A stretch of DNA of 64,000 bases from Gammaproteobacteria bacterium (GTDB lineage: Bacteria; Pseudomonadota; Gammaproteobacteria; JAKDMP01): assembly GCA_027018875.1 (NCBI GenBank), contig JALUYA010000009.1, forward strand, positions 34,019 to 98,018, given 5' to 3'. Made by a program: the position numbers and the translations under genes. This document shows, piece by piece, positions 9,201 to 18,120 of the stretch. A model generated the notes under the pieces. It saw only the letters and a program-made list of their open reading frames with translations. It was not told the origin of the DNA and made no database searches. Within the stretch, counting starts at the first letter, position 1. Every line of letters starts with the position of its first letter.

Positions 9201-9698
9201 CCGTTGGTACATGGTGGCAAACAGGAGCGCGGTCTGCGGGCGGGAACCGAAAACGTGGCCGCCATAGTCGGCCTGGGCGCGGCCACGGAAAAGGCCCTGA
9301 ACGATCTTGCCGACATGCACCGGGTGCAGGTTCTGCGCGATCGGATGCAAAGCGGTATCGAGGCGCTGATTCCTGATGCGCGCCTGAACGGCCATCCGCA
9401 AGCGCGTTTACCCAACACCCTCAACATGACTTTGCCGGCGCTACGCGGCGAGTCGCTGGTGGTGGCCCTGGACCAGAAGGGAATCGCCTTGTCGTCCGGC
9501 TCGGCCTGCAAATCCGGCTCCCCCGATCCCTCCCACGCGCTCATGGCCATGGGGATGAGTGCCGAGGATGCGCACTGCGCGATTCGGGTGTCACTCTCCC
9601 ACTTAACCACGGAAGAAGAGATAGATCGAACGTTACAGGCCCTGGCCGAGGTACTGGAGGAGATGGAAACCACGGTACGATTTCTTCCCTGCAAGTAG
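6294..9698 (+). CDS. Fusion protein: molybdopterin/4Fe-4S oxidoreductase joined to a NifS/IscS-type cysteine desulfurase
   Basis: One uninterrupted frame; from the chosen ATG at 6294 it is 1134 residues. The first ~715 residues are a DMSO-reductase/formate-dehydrogenase family subunit: a 4Fe-4S site C15, C18, C22, C48; GSPNTMGVGALC with C153 as a candidate Mo or W ligand; VVWGTNPATDSPP and VIDPRRTET cofactor loops; and a C-terminal dinucleotide-binding domain (NSGARPQTDFRSQHH). No Tat signal is seen, so it is probably cytoplasmic. After a linker of about 35 residues, a full-length cysteine desulfurase begins at YLDNNATT (753): GGGSEADNLALKG, AANNETGT, the PLP lysine in SGHKF (K950) and the catalytic cysteine in SSGSAC (C1072). 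Cysteine desulfurases feed sulfur to Fe-S clusters and, via FdhD, to the Mo cofactor of formate dehydrogenase; in-cis delivery is my inference. The substrate is unknown. The ORF-track start at 6129 adds 55 residues without family resemblance. Confidence 0.9.
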   Translation: MMDKEDGMETRRGICGICPAGCWVKVGLRHGRLETIAADEGHPLGMICRRGQHAAEIIYSENRLRYPQRRVGSKGGFKFKRISWDEAYAHIVQRLNAIKAESGSEALAVYTGRGAFELSLCDIFQPKGVAVSSASSVLFPFGSPNTMGVGALCYVSFAMMAPHLTMGRMLINMFADMENAQLLVVWGTNPATDSPPLDMQRLEQARKRGAEIVVIDPRRTETVQRCAAEWIPLRPGTDGALALGLIQVMLEEELYDEHFAENWTLGFDELAQYAQHFRPEVVESITGVAAATVRRLARRICTATGAAPVMYTGLEYSNSGIQAIRAVFTLWALAGQLDVPGGLGLAMQGSHFPINRSGHLANPDLSRAVARDRFPLYSKYRGESHASGLVDAVLHHQPYAIRGLIVHGASVLTSWPETPRWRETLAKLDFLVCIDRQLTADAAYADIVLPATTLFEINSYMTYGPIFRLRERLVEPVGEARNDYLIMAELAARLGYGEAYPQSEEALLRHVLKGSGFSLDQVRRRGGTVKIPTPMMEYKKWEKGGLRPDGTPGFDTPSGKFEIHSTILADYGYEPLPKYTEPVEGPLARPDLARAFPLVFNSGARPQTDFRSQHHGISGLARDNPEPTVEINRVDAEARGIHSGDKVELRTPRGTVRFRARVTDDIVAGAVEANMGGGGPVGPEAWRETNVNELTDLGNHDEISGFPVYKALLCEVLKVAPGTAVGGRPEEVPEICGAQWRRSKKAEPRRRIYLDNNATTALDPGVRLAMAPYLEAGYGNPSSIHDTGRQAQEGLEQARRRVARLINAKPRRVIFTGGGSEADNLALKGVAFAAQGRGRHIITTQVEHPAVLGACRFLQGRGFRVTYLEVDATGRLAPDTLEKALSDDTLLVSVMAANNETGTIFPIRALCRLAHARGALFHTDAVQAAGKIPIDVEDWGVDLLTLSGHKFHGPKGVGVLYMRKGVLLEPLVHGGKQERGLRAGTENVAAIVGLGAATEKALNDLADMHRVQVLRDRMQSGIEALIPDARLNGHPQARLPNTLNMTLPALRGESLVVALDQKGIALSSGSACKSGSPDPSHALMAMGMSAEDAHCAIRVSLSHLTTEEEIDRTLQALAEVLEEMETTVRFLPCK

Positions 9699-9772
9699 CC
9701 GCCCAGGCGGTTGGCATCGGAAAACCAAGTTTTTCCCGCCGCTGGTCCCCATAACGCAATTGAACGATGACT

Positions 9773-10618
9773 TTACTGCCTCACGCAGGATCGCCCGGGC
9801 GCCACTTCATCCCCTGTGGCAAGGGTGGCGTCGCGCATAGACCGCAGCCAATCCTGCATTGCAGAGATGCCGAGTTCACCCGCTTCCAGTTCCCGGAGTC
9901 GGGTAACCACCGCCGAACCCGAGATGACTCCCGCCGCCCCGGCGGCAATCCCTCCGGCCACCTGCTCCGGGTTGGAAATCCCGAACCCCAGGACAGGGGG
10001 AGCCGCTCCGCGGCGGGCCAAAGCTTGGAGCCATTCGCGCACCGCCCGTCCCGCCCCCTGCTCGGCGCCGGTCACCCCGCTGCGCGTCAAGACATAGGTA
10101 TATCCATCGCCCAGTCTGGCGATACGCTCCAGGGCCGCACCCGGGGCATTGGGCGGGGCGATGAATACCGGCGAAATACCGGCCCGACGGGCCGCCGCGG
10201 CGAACGGCTCCCCCTCCTCGCTCGGAACATCGGCTACCAATACCGAATCCACTCCGGCCTTGGCGGCCGCGGTATAGAAGGCATCGACACCTCGGCGCAC
10301 CACAAGATTGGCGTAAACCAGAAGCCCGATAGGCAAATCCGGGTGCCCTCGACGCAGCCCCGCGCACAGATCGAAGCCTCGGCGCACGGTAGTCCCCGCA
10401 GCCAGAGCCTCGGCGCCGGCCCGTTGTAGCGTCGGGCCGTCGGCGACGGGGTCGGAAAACGGCATGCCCAGCTCCAGCGCATCCGCCTGTGCCGCCAACA
10501 GTTCAAGATGCCCGATACAGCTCCGCGGATCCGGAAATCCAAGTACGGTAAACGGAATGAAAGCACCACGGCCGGAACGCGACAGCGCGGCAAAACATTC
10601 CCGGTAGCGACGAGTCAT
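9773..10618 (-). CDS. trpA: Tryptophan synthase alpha subunit
   Basis: A 281-residue TIM-barrel enzyme that cleaves indole-3-glycerol phosphate to indole and glyceraldehyde 3-phosphate, working in an alpha2beta2 complex with TrpB. Visible motifs are [29 protein letters not shown] with the catalytic Glu and Asp region, [22 protein letters not shown], and [10 protein letters not shown] near the phosphate site. Its ATG overlaps the trpB TGA by four bases (ATGA), which suits coupled synthesis of partners. It is the last gene of the operon and is convergent with the fusion gene 75 bp away. A weak GGAAAA..TTTTCC inverted repeat in that gap could serve as a shared terminator. Confidence 0.97.
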   Translation of the reverse strand: MTRRYRECFAALSRSGRGAFIPFTVLGFPDPRSCIGHLELLAAQADALELGMPFSDPVADGPTLQRAGAEALAAGTTVRRGFDLCAGLRRGHPDLPIGLLVYANLVVRRGVDAFYTAAAKAGVDSVLVADVPSEEGEPFAAAARRAGISPVFIAPPNAPGAALERIARLGDGYTYVLTRSGVTGAEQGAGRAVREWLQALARRGAAPPVLGFGISNPEQVAGGIAAGAAGVISGSAVVTRLRELEAGELGISAMQDWLRSMRDATLATGDEVAPGRSCVRQ

Positions 10619-11808
10619 GGCTTGACCCCTCCCAGCAAGCCTCGCACATGGGTCAAATCCTTATCTCCCCGTCCTGACAATCCGACCAGGATCACGGTTT
10701 CACGCTTTACCCGCCGTGCCTCTTCCAAGGCCCATGCCAGGGCATGGGCCGACTCCAGCGCCGGAATAATCCCCTCTTCGCGCGACAAGGCCTGAAATGC
10801 GTCCAGGGCGGCGGCATCCTTGACGGGTACATATTCGGCGCGGCCAAGCTCTGCAAGGTAGACATGTTCGGGACCAACGCCCGGATAATCCAGCCCCGCC
10901 GAGATCGAGTACGATTCCAGAATCTGCCCGTCATTATTCTGCATGACATGGGTGCAGGCCCCGTGCAGTATCCCCGGAGAACCCGCCGAAATGGTGGCAC
11001 CGTGGCGCCCCGTCTCGACCCCCTCGCCGCCCGGTTCGGCACCGACGAGACGTACGGATTCATCGTCGATAAAATCGGCAAACAGTCCAATGGCATTCGA
11101 CCCGCCGCCGACACAGGCGACCGCCACGTCGGGCAGCCGCCCTTCGCATTCCAGAATTTGGGCCCGGGCCTCCCGCCCGATGACCCGCTGAAACTCTCTG
11201 ACCAAGGTCGGAAACGGATGCGGCCCGGCGGCGGTTCCCAAAAGGTAGTGTGTGTCGGCATAACTGGATGCCCAGTCGCGCAAGGCTTCGTTGATGGCAT
11301 CTTTCAGCGTGCCGCTGCCGTTTTCGACCGCCACCACTTCGGCACCGAGCAATTCCATGCGGAAAACATTCGGTTGCTGGCGCTCACAGTCACGCACCCC
11401 CATGTACACTCGCACGGGAATTTTCATGAGGGCTCCCGCCAGCGCGGTAGCCACCCCGTGCTGCCCGGCACCGGTTTCGGCAATGATTCGGCGCTTCCCC
11501 ATGCGCTTGGCCAGCAACGCCTGGGCCAGCACCTGGTTGGTCTTGTGGGCCCCGCCATGGAGCAGGTCTTCACGCTTTAGGTAGATCCGCGCCGGGGTCT
11601 GCGCGACCAAGTTGCGGCACCGGGTAAGCGGCGTCGGTCGGCCCGCATAATCCCGCAGCAGCTCGTTCAGCTCGACCTGGAATTGGGTATCGGTACGGGC
11701 CGACTCGAAGGCGGCCTCGAGTTCCACGAGTGGAGGCACCAAAAGTTCCGGCACGTAACGCCCCCCCCAGCACCCAAAACGCCCGGGCTTGGTTTCACTT
11801 GTCTCCAT
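10615..11808 (-). CDS. trpB: Tryptophan synthase beta subunit
   Basis: A 397-residue PLP enzyme that joins indole to serine to make tryptophan. The N-terminal [17 protein letters not shown], the PLP lysine motif [18 protein letters not shown], the ammonia-type [10 protein letters not shown], the phosphate loop [10 protein letters not shown] and the C-terminal [14 protein letters not shown] are all present, so it is a full-length classical TrpB1. The start overlaps the end of trpCF by 14 bp and its stop overlaps trpA, as in the rest of this compressed operon. Confidence 0.98.
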   Translation of the reverse strand: METSETKPGRFGCWGGRYVPELLVPPLVELEAAFESARTDTQFQVELNELLRDYAGRPTPLTRCRNLVAQTPARIYLKREDLLHGGAHKTNQVLAQALLAKRMGKRRIIAETGAGQHGVATALAGALMKIPVRVYMGVRDCERQQPNVFRMELLGAEVVAVENGSGTLKDAINEALRDWASSYADTHYLLGTAAGPHPFPTLVREFQRVIGREARAQILECEGRLPDVAVACVGGGSNAIGLFADFIDDESVRLVGAEPGGEGVETGRHGATISAGSPGILHGACTHVMQNNDGQILESYSISAGLDYPGVGPEHVYLAELGRAEYVPVKDAAALDAFQALSREEGIIPALESAHALAWALEEARRVKRETVILVGLSGRGDKDLTHVRGLLGGVKP

Positions 11809-13180
11809 CGAGTCTCCTGCGGCCCGGTGCGCCGCGCAGTGTTTGCATCAGGGTGAAAAGCCTAGCCTCATCCTTGATCCCAGGACTCGCCTCGACCCCG
11901 GAATTCACATCGATCGCCCACGGCTCCAGGTGCCGGGCCACGAGCACATTCTCCCGGCCGATACCACCGGCCAACACGCACCGCGACAAATCCGTTCCCG
12001 CAAGAGCGGCACCGGCGAACACGAGACCGCTGCCGCCCAATACGCCATCCCGGCCCGTGTCGAGCAACAACCGGTCCGCTCTCCAAGCCTCGGGTTGCGG
12101 CAAGGGAGGCCGGCCCGCAACGGCCTTCCAGATTTCGCATTTCGCCGGTAGCAGTTCACGCAACCGTCCGGCGTATTTGCCATCTTCACGACCGTGGAGC
12201 TGTACCGCCGTAAGCCGCAGCAATGCCGCCGTGGCTGCCACTTCTTCAAGCGCCTGATCGCGAAACACGCCGATCCACTCCAGGGGCGCCGCGGCGCGGA
12301 TTTCGCGGGCCCTGGCGATAGCGATGCGCCGGGGAGAATCCGGGGCAAAGATCAATCCACCCATCACCGCTCCCCGACGCCAGGCCATGGCGGCATCTTC
12401 GGGCCGGGTGAGTCCACAAACCTTGACCCGGCCGAAGATCAGCCGCCGTGCCACATGCCCCGGTCGGCCACCGCGCGAGAGCCCGGTTCCTATCAGGAAT
12501 CCGTCCACCAGCGGCGCCAGCCGGGCGATCTGCTCGCGGGAGGTGATACCCGATTCACTCACTACCCGGCGCTCGGCGGGAATTTGCGGGGCCAACCGTT
12601 CGGTAACGGCCAGATCCAGCGCCAGCGTCTTCAAATTCCGATTATTTATTCCGATGATCGGCGCTTCGATCCGGATTGCCCGCTCAAGCTCCGCCTCGTC
12701 GTGGATCTCGGTCAGGGTATCCATACCCAATTTTTGCGCAACCTCATAACAGGCCCGCCAGCGGGCATCGTCGAGTACCGAGAGCATCAGCAGCACGGCA
12801 TCGGCCCCGTGTGCCCGCGCCTCGAGTACCTCGTCGGGTCCCAGGATGAAATCCTTGCGGAGCACGGGAACCCGGGTCACCCCGCTTACCTGGCGCAGGT
12901 GAGAGATCTCCCCTCCGAAAAACTCGGGTTCGGTCAATACCGAAACGGCGTCGGCAATCTCCTCGTATTGTTCTGCTAATTCGGCCGGATCATAGTGCTC
13001 TATCAATACCCCCGCCGAAGGTGAGGCCGCCTTGCATTCTAGAATAAAGGTGGGCCACGGTCGCTGCAACGCATCCCGAAGTCCCGCGCCTTCCCGCGCG
13101 GCGATGGGCAAGCCCATTGTCCCGGGCGCGACCCCCGGCCGACGACGGCGCTTCGCGGCTAAGATTTGTTCAAGCACCAT
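11795..13180 (-). CDS. trpCF: Bifunctional indole-3-glycerol phosphate synthase / phosphoribosylanthranilate isomerase
   Basis: A 461-residue two-domain fusion. Residues 1 to about 250 are the TrpC barrel: [39 protein letters not shown] and [12 protein letters not shown]. From about 253 ([13 protein letters not shown]) begins the TrpF barrel, with [33 protein letters not shown] and [16 protein letters not shown]. The arrangement is the same as E. coli trpC, but single genes are common elsewhere in proteobacteria. TrpF makes CdRP and TrpC closes the indole ring. The gene overlaps trpD by 11 bp and trpB by 14 bp. Confidence 0.96.
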   Translation of the reverse strand: MVLEQILAAKRRRRPGVAPGTMGLPIAAREGAGLRDALQRPWPTFILECKAASPSAGVLIEHYDPAELAEQYEEIADAVSVLTEPEFFGGEISHLRQVSGVTRVPVLRKDFILGPDEVLEARAHGADAVLLMLSVLDDARWRACYEVAQKLGMDTLTEIHDEAELERAIRIEAPIIGINNRNLKTLALDLAVTERLAPQIPAERRVVSESGITSREQIARLAPLVDGFLIGTGLSRGGRPGHVARRLIFGRVKVCGLTRPEDAAMAWRRGAVMGGLIFAPDSPRRIAIARAREIRAAAPLEWIGVFRDQALEEVAATAALLRLTAVQLHGREDGKYAGRLRELLPAKCEIWKAVAGRPPLPQPEAWRADRLLLDTGRDGVLGGSGLVFAGAALAGTDLSRCVLAGGIGRENVLVARHLEPWAIDVNSGVEASPGIKDEARLFTLMQTLRGAPGRRRLDGDK

Positions 13181-14180
13181 GGCTTAGTTTTCGCAGCCGT
13201 TCGAGCCGCTTTGCGGCCTCGCCGTTTGCCAAGGCCGCCAGGGCCATCTCGACCCCCTGGCGCAAGTTCTCGACCCGCTCGGCAATCCACAACAAGGCCC
13301 CGGCATTGAGTGCGATGGCTTCGCGGTAGGCCACAGAGCCCCTGCCTTCGAGCACGGCGGCCAAGGCCGCCGCATTTTCCTCCGGCGCTCCGCCGCGAAG
13401 CACGGCCAATGGGCGTGACGCAAGCCCGGCGCCCTCGGGGGTCAATTTCAGTGTTTCGATTCCTCTCCCGGTAACCCGGGCGGCCAGCGTGGGGCCATGC
13501 AGGGCGATTTCATCGAGCCCGCTGCCGTGGACCACGAGCGCCCGCTCGGTGCCCAGCGCCCGCAGCGCCTCGGCGACCGGGACAACCAGTTCCGGCGCAT
13601 AGACTCCCGCGAGCTGGCAGGGAGGGGCCGCGGGATTGACCAGGGGACCGAGGACATTGAACAAGGTTCTCGTCGCCAGGCTGCGCCGTACCGCCATGGC
13701 ATGGGCGATCCCCGGGTGATAGTCCGGCGCGAACAAAAAGGCGACTCCGGCCTGATCCAGACAGCGTCTGGCCGTAACCGCGTTCGCCCGCACCTCCACT
13801 CCCAGAGCCTCGAGCACATCCGCGGACCCCGAGCGCGAAGACACAGACCGGTTCCCATGTTTGGCTACAGGCAGGCCACAACCGGCGACTACGAAGGCCA
13901 CGGCGCTCGATACATTGAGCGTTCCCAGGCCATCACCACCCGTGCCACAAGAATCCGCGAAAAAATAATCGGGACGGGGAAAGGGCTTGGCTGCGGACCG
14001 CAAGGCCCTGGCCGCGGCGGCGATTTCCTCTGCGCTCTCGCCCTTGATTTTCAGGGCTACCAGCAGAGCGGCGAGGAGAATCGGATCGACTTTCCCCTCG
14101 ATTACACGAGTGAACAGAATCTCAAGATCCTGCGCGGCGAGTTCCTCGCGGCGGTAAAGACGTTCAAGCATCTCGATCAT
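13170..14180 (-). CDS. trpD: Anthranilate phosphoribosyltransferase
   Basis: A 336-residue enzyme transferring phosphoribose from PRPP to anthranilate. Key motifs are present: ADSCGTGGDGLGTLNVSSAVAFV (PRPP and pyrophosphate loop), KHGNRSVSSRSGSADVLEALGV, and FLFAPDYHPGIAHAMAVRRSLATRTLFNVLGPLVNPA with the anthranilate-site arginine. It is a stand-alone gene, not fused to trpG as in enteric bacteria. Its ATG overlaps the trpG TGA by four bases. Confidence 0.97.
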   Translation of the reverse strand: MIEMLERLYRREELAAQDLEILFTRVIEGKVDPILLAALLVALKIKGESAEEIAAAARALRSAAKPFPRPDYFFADSCGTGGDGLGTLNVSSAVAFVVAGCGLPVAKHGNRSVSSRSGSADVLEALGVEVRANAVTARRCLDQAGVAFLFAPDYHPGIAHAMAVRRSLATRTLFNVLGPLVNPAAPPCQLAGVYAPELVVPVAEALRALGTERALVVHGSGLDEIALHGPTLAARVTGRGIETLKLTPEGAGLASRPLAVLRGGAPEENAAALAAVLEGRGSVAYREAIALNAGALLWIAERVENLRQGVEMALAALANGEAAKRLERLRKLSHGA

Positions 14181-14782
14181 GACGATTCATTCCGCGCCCA
14201 GGCAAACACTTGCCGGATCAGGCGACTGCCATCGCGTGTCAGGATGGATTCGGGATGAAACTGGACCCCGAGCAAGCGCCGCGCAGGATCCTCGATCGCC
14301 ATCGGCACCCGCACTCCCACCTCCTCGATCCAGGCGAGTTCCTCGAATCCCTCGGGGATTCTGCCGATCGCAAGCGAGTGGTATCTACCGGCCACGAAGG
14401 GATCATCCAATCCCCGGAACACGCTCGTCCCATGATGCCGAATTGCTCCCGCCTTGCCGTGCACCAGCCGCGGCGCCCGCTCGACAATTCCACCAAAGGC
14501 GGTGGCAAGGGCCTGGTGCCCCAGGCATACGCCAAATACCGGCTTACGCCCCGCCGCGAGCTTTAGCAGTGGAACCAGTACTCCCGCATCCTCGGGCCGG
14601 CCCGGACCGGGGGAAAGCACCACCAAGTCATGCCCCGACAAGCGCCGCTCCAGGGTTGCCATGTCGGCATCGTTGCGCCAGACCTCGACCGCAGCACCTT
14701 CGCGGCGAAATTCGTCTACCAAACTATAGCTGAAGGAGTCGAAATTATCTAAAAATAAAACTCGGAAGGATTTAACCGACAT
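14177..14782 (-). CDS. trpG: Anthranilate synthase glutamine amidotransferase subunit
   Basis: The ORF track starts at 14905, inside trpE. I choose the ATG at 14782 ([25 protein letters not shown]), preceded by AGGGAGA at good spacing, giving 201 residues, the usual length. It is a class I amidotransferase supplying ammonia to TrpE. The nucleophile lies in PVFGVCLGHQALATAFGG, and VQFHPESILT supplies the His-Glu pair. LSPGPGRPEDAG is the oxyanion-loop signature. It overlaps trpE by 11 bp, the usual tight coupling of this heteromeric complex. Confidence 0.95.
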   Translation of the reverse strand: MSVKSFRVLFLDNFDSFSYSLVDEFRREGAAVEVWRNDADMATLERRLSGHDLVVLSPGPGRPEDAGVLVPLLKLAAGRKPVFGVCLGHQALATAFGGIVERAPRLVHGKAGAIRHHGTSVFRGLDDPFVAGRYHSLAIGRIPEGFEELAWIEEVGVRVPMAIEDPARRLLGVQFHPESILTRDGSRLIRQVFAWARNESS

Positions 14783-16322
14783 GAGTCGTCTCCCTGTCCA
14801 CACCCAATGTCTGTAATACGGCCTGCGCCTTGCGCCGGGTTTCATCGGCTTCCGCCACGGGGTTGGAATCGGCCACGATCCCCGCTCCCGCCTGAATGCG
14901 GGCACTTCCCGAACGCACCAGTGCCGAGCGGATCACGATCGCCGTATCGAGATCCCCTCCCGCCGTCAGGTACCCCACCGCACCCCCGTAGGGACCTCGT
15001 CGGCAGGGCTCATAGCGGCGCAAAAGCTCGGCGGCACGCAATTTCGGCGCCCCGGTCAAGGTACCCATATTGAGCGTAGCCTGGTAGGCGTGCAGCGCAT
15101 CCAACCCCGGCATCAGCTCGCCCGAAACCCGGGAAACCAAGTGCATGACATGCGAATAACGCTCGACCCGCATCAACTCGTCGACCCGCCGACTACCAGG
15201 AATCGCTACCCGAGCGATATCGTTGCGGGCCAGATCGACTAGCATGACATGCTCGGCAATTTCCTTCTCCGACAGCCTCAGTTCCAGTTCCAGCCGGGCA
15301 TCGAGTTCCGCATCAACGCTCGGGCGCCCCTGGCGCCACCCACGCTCCCGGGTACCGGCAATCGGACGAATCTCCACCCGCCGGGCGGCGGCATCCACCT
15401 TGAGCGCGCTTTCCGGCGAGGCTCCGAAAAGTATGCCATGGCGATCTTGCAAGCAAAACATATATGGACTGGGATTCTGGATTCTCAGCCGGGCATAGGC
15501 TCCCACGGGGTCCGCGCAAGCCGCGGTCCAGGCCCGCGCCGGTACAATTTGATAGATATCGCCTTCGTTAATGTGCTGCCTGGCCCGATCGACCAGCCGG
15601 GCATAGGCGGCATCGTCCAGTTCCAGGCAGGCGGTGACCGCCGTGGGTATCTCGCCGGGCCGGTAGGAACCGGCATCATGGCATAACCGCTCGAGCGCGG
15701 CAAGCCGGCGACGGGCCTCCAGCGCCTCGTCCCGCAGTGCCAGCGTATAGAGCGTAGTATGGGCATGACGATGATCGATGCGGACCAGACTGCCGGCAAG
15801 ATGCAGGCTGTAATCCGGGTAGCCCGTCGGGTCGCGGATTGCGCCCGGGAGCGATTCGAAGTCATCGAGCAAGTCATAGGCGAAGCAGCCGAAAACGCAA
15901 ACATTGGCCGCCTCTGCCGCATCATGAATGGGTAAATCGAAAAGCAGTCGCCGCAAGGGATCGAATACGGAGCCCGCCTGTAACCGGGTCGCGTCATTCC
16001 CCACAATGCCGCCACGGGGGTAGTCGAAAACCAGAGTTCCATCTTGCTCCTGTATCACCGGCATATCTACCGCGGCAGCGACTTTCGCCGAGATCTTTGG
16101 ATCGGCATGAGGATGTGCCACCAGCCGCACGCTTCCGTTTCGGGACTCTAGGCTGATCCAGGGATCCACGAAAATCAGGCTTTCCGCGCTTTCTCTTGCA
16201 CCGGAATCGGCGGTTTCGAACAGGGCCGCCACCTCCTGCTGGGCGGCAAGTGCGGCGTAGATCGACAGCGGATCGGGGGCTCCCTCTAAGCGCCGAGACA
16301 ATATACGCAACCCCCCGCTCAC
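14772..16322 (-). CDS. trpE: Anthranilate synthase component I
   Basis: A 516-residue chorismate-utilising enzyme that forms anthranilate with ammonia from TrpG. The C-terminal chorismate-binding domain is clear: [55 protein letters not shown] and [10 protein letters not shown]. The N-terminal part holds LES.NGSVRL, close to the LLES tryptophan-feedback motif, so end-product inhibition is likely. It starts at GTG, overlapping the aroF stop (GTGA). Its position directly after the DAHP synthase gene puts first-pathway and branch-point enzymes in one transcript. Confidence 0.96.
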   Translation of the reverse strand: MSGGLRILSRRLEGAPDPLSIYAALAAQQEVAALFETADSGARESAESLIFVDPWISLESRNGSVRLVAHPHADPKISAKVAAAVDMPVIQEQDGTLVFDYPRGGIVGNDATRLQAGSVFDPLRRLLFDLPIHDAAEAANVCVFGCFAYDLLDDFESLPGAIRDPTGYPDYSLHLAGSLVRIDHRHAHTTLYTLALRDEALEARRRLAALERLCHDAGSYRPGEIPTAVTACLELDDAAYARLVDRARQHINEGDIYQIVPARAWTAACADPVGAYARLRIQNPSPYMFCLQDRHGILFGASPESALKVDAAARRVEIRPIAGTRERGWRQGRPSVDAELDARLELELRLSEKEIAEHVMLVDLARNDIARVAIPGSRRVDELMRVERYSHVMHLVSRVSGELMPGLDALHAYQATLNMGTLTGAPKLRAAELLRRYEPCRRGPYGGAVGYLTAGGDLDTAIVIRSALVRSGSARIQAGAGIVADSNPVAEADETRRKAQAVLQTLGVDRETTHVG

Positions 16323-17335
16323 GGCCTCCGTCCCGCGGCTGCAATAAAGGGCTTCAGCTCCTGCATCAGTGTGGTAAAGGTGCTCGGATCGAGCGACTGT
16401 CGCCCATCAGACAAAGCCTCGGCCGGGAAAGGATGCACCTCGATCAATAATCCATCGGCTCCGACCGCGACCGCCGCCTTGGAGAGCGGCGCCACCAGCT
16501 CCGCCACCCCGGTTCCATGGGAAGGATCCACCAGAACCGGCAGATGCGTATTGCGCTTGAGCCATGCCACCGTATTGAGATCCAACGTATTGCGAGTCGT
16601 GGTTTCATAGGTGCGAATGCCACGCTCACACAAAATGACCTTTTCATTCCCCTCGGTAAGGATGTACTCGGAGGCCAAGAGCAGTTCCTCGGCGGTGGCC
16701 GCCAAACCCCGCTTCAATAACACGGGCAGGCCACTGCGTCCCACGGCCCGCAGCAGCGCATAGTTCTGCATATTCCGCGCGCCAACCTGCAACACATCGG
16801 CACGGCCGATAAAATGCTTGAGATCGGCCGTATCAAGTACCTCGGTCACCACCGGGAGCCGCCACCGTCTTGAGACATCGGCAAGAAGTTCCAGGGCTTC
16901 CGGCCCGTGTCCCTGAAAACTATAGGGACTGGTACGCGGCTTGTAGGCCCCACCGCGAAGCGCATGCGCGCCGGCGGCCTTCACGGCATCGGCCGCTGCC
17001 GTCAACTGAGCCTCGCTCTCCACCGCGCAAGGCCCGGCGATTACCACGAAGCGTTCGCCACCAACGCTCACCCCATGGCCCAGATCCACCACGCTATCCT
17101 CGGGATGCAGCGATCGGCTTGCCCGCTTATACGGCGCCGGGTCACGGATAACTTCCTCGACCAGTGGATGCTGTTCAAGCGCCATGGTTTCCAGCGCCAA
17201 GGCCGATCCCACCAACGCATAGGCGCGAGTGCCGTTGCCGCCAACGGTAAGTGCCGTGATTCCTCGTTCGCGCAGTTCCTCGATCAATCGCTCACGATCC
17301 GTTTCCGGTACGTTCGCTCGCAATACCAAAAACAT
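16319..17335 (-). CDS. aroF: 3-deoxy-7-phosphoheptulonate (DAHP) synthase, type I-beta
   Basis: A 338-residue enzyme that condenses phosphoenolpyruvate and erythrose 4-phosphate at the entry of the shikimate pathway. Residues 1-70 form a ferredoxin-like regulatory domain ([25 protein letters not shown]), as in Thermotoga and Bacillus-type enzymes. The barrel begins at [11 protein letters not shown], with the metal cysteine, and continues through [47 protein letters not shown] and [14 protein letters not shown] precedes the ATG by 8 bp. It is the first structural gene after the Trp attenuator, so its expression should respond to charged tRNA-Trp, and it may be the tryptophan-responsive isozyme. 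Confidence 0.94.
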   Translation of the reverse strand: MFLVLRANVPETDRERLIEELRERGITALTVGGNGTRAYALVGSALALETMALEQHPLVEEVIRDPAPYKRASRSLHPEDSVVDLGHGVSVGGERFVVIAGPCAVESEAQLTAAADAVKAAGAHALRGGAYKPRTSPYSFQGHGPEALELLADVSRRWRLPVVTEVLDTADLKHFIGRADVLQVGARNMQNYALLRAVGRSGLPVLLKRGLAATAEELLLASEYILTEGNEKVILCERGIRTYETTTRNTLDLNTVAWLKRNTHLPVLVDPSHGTGVAELVAPLSKAAVAVGADGLLIEVHPFPAEALSDGRQSLDPSTFTTLMQELKPFIAAAGRRP

Positions 17336-17356
17336 GCCTCATCCTCCCGACAGCAC

Positions 17357-17384
17357 AAAAAAGGCCCGCGATTCGCGGGCCTTT
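17357..17384 (-). terminator. Attenuator terminator of the aroF-trp operon
   Basis: On the minus strand AAAGGCCCGCG-AAT-CGCGGGCCTTT forms an 11-bp perfect stem followed by more T residues, ending about 22 bp before the aroF start. An intrinsic terminator directly ahead of a start codon implies conditional readthrough. Its 5' arm (CCCGCG) can instead pair with CGCGGG inside the leader-peptide gene, the expected antiterminator. Confidence 0.9.
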
Positions 17385-17421
17385 CCTACAACAAGCGCCG
17401 AAACGCATCATACAGGTAGGG

Positions 17422-17481
17422 TCAACCCGCGGATATGCTCCGGGGCCAATACCAAGCTTGATTTGTGAATACCCTATTCAT
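17422..17481 (-). CDS. trpL: Trp operon leader peptide (19 residues, two Trp codons)
   Basis: Too short for the ORF track. ATG at 17481 reads MNRVFTNQAWYWPRSISAG then TGA. Codons 10-12 are TGG TAT TGG. The Trp codons overlap a segment (GGCCCCGG) able to pair loosely with CCGCGGG later in the leader; that second segment can pair with the 5' arm of the terminator. This is the standard region 1:2, 2:3 and 3:4 layout of ribosome-mediated attenuation: scarcity of charged tRNA-Trp stalls the ribosome and frees the antiterminator. No strong ribosome site is visible. A TTGACT sits about 32 nt upstream but lacks a convincing -10. Confidence 0.82.
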   Translation of the reverse strand: MNRVFTNQAWYWPRSISAG

Positions 17482-17497
17482 GACGCAAAAGCTTGCG
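17476..17497. repeat. Near-palindromic repeat, copy 1
   Basis: ATTCATGACGCAAAAGCTTGCG, at the start of trpL. It matches copy 2 (18707-18728) at 20 of 22 aligned positions apart from a one-base shift inside the A/T runs. A second motif, ATTTGTGAAT, lies 5 bp before it; its reverse complement precedes copy 2. It could be an operator or the scar of an element. Confidence 0.5.
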
Positions 17498-17907
17498 CCC
17501 CTGCCCGGGCAAAGTCAACCCCCCCTTGCCCATTGTCTTCGGTCCAATTCCAGGAACCTACCGGGCTTATAAGACTGGGCGGCTGTGAGAAAGCCCTTAT
17601 GGCCGGATTTCTCGTTTATTCGTGTTAAGCGGAACATTGGTCACACATTGGAGAAGACTGTTTCCGCCGCCGGAGACGCTATGGGTGTTTTTGGCGCAGG
17701 CGCTAAGTGCGGATCGTTCGTGCCAGCGGGCGGAGAACCAATAGGGGTGACAGATTGAGGCGCGCGCAGTGTTGCTTCGATCTACGCTTTTCAGGGCGGC
17801 TCCCGTGCCGTTACAATCCCGCAGCACGCGAGTTTCTAGTGTGGCATGAAGGGTATTACGAAAAAATCTGATTTTCTCTCTCGTCTCTCGTGAAGATCCG
17901 CCGAGCA
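17498..17907. other. Intergenic stretch upstream of the trp leader
   Basis: No gene is supported. The ORF at 17597..17968 minus has no recognisable domain and overlaps the end of the small membrane gene. A TATAAG hexamer on the minus strand near 17570 and a TTGACT near 17516 are possible promoter parts for the trp operon, but neither has a good partner. Confidence 0.4.
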
Positions 17908-18120
17908 TCAGCGCAGGGCTCCCGCATAACGCAGGAAAAAGATTGCGAACAGCGCCACGGCGAGCCATTCCAAGAAAAAGATCACCAGCATAGTGGCCGC
18001 CATCACGCCGAGGAACTTCACCCAGGGACGGGTTCCGCGCAGAGCGGCCCGCGCGGCGGCAGTGAGCGGGATAGAGGCGGGTTCTCCGGGTATTTCCACG
18101 ACCTTTCCCGGTGACATCAT
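17908..18120 (-). CDS. Small membrane protein, 70 residues (DUF5362-like fragment)
   Basis: I choose the ATG at 18120, which overlaps the stop of the preceding remnant as ATGA. The product, starting MMSPGKVVEIPGEP, contains LTAAARAALRGTRPWVKFLGVM followed by two hydrophobic stretches (MLVIFFLEWLAVALFAIFFL). The ALxxTRxWVxF pattern resembles the start of DUF5362-type membrane proteins, which are normally longer, so this may be a truncated copy and not a functional gene. The family assignment is from memory and tentative. The neighbouring remnant carries a similar ALxxTRxW segment, suggesting a tandem pair. Confidence 0.4.
   Translation of the reverse strand: MMSPGKVVEIPGEPASIPLTAAARAALRGTRPWVKFLGVMAATMLVIFFLEWLAVALFAIFFLRYAGALR

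Noticed and set aside
9699-9772. Strong bidirectional terminator between the fusion gene and trpA
   Set aside because: Only a weak GGAAAA/TTTTCC pairing and a two-base-loop CCGCCCAGGCGG are present; neither is a convincing terminator.
10744-11580. 278-residue plus-strand ORF
   Set aside because: Antisense shadow of trpB.
17597-17968. 123-residue minus-strand ORF
   Set aside because: No recognisable motif or ribosome site; lies in decayed sequence.
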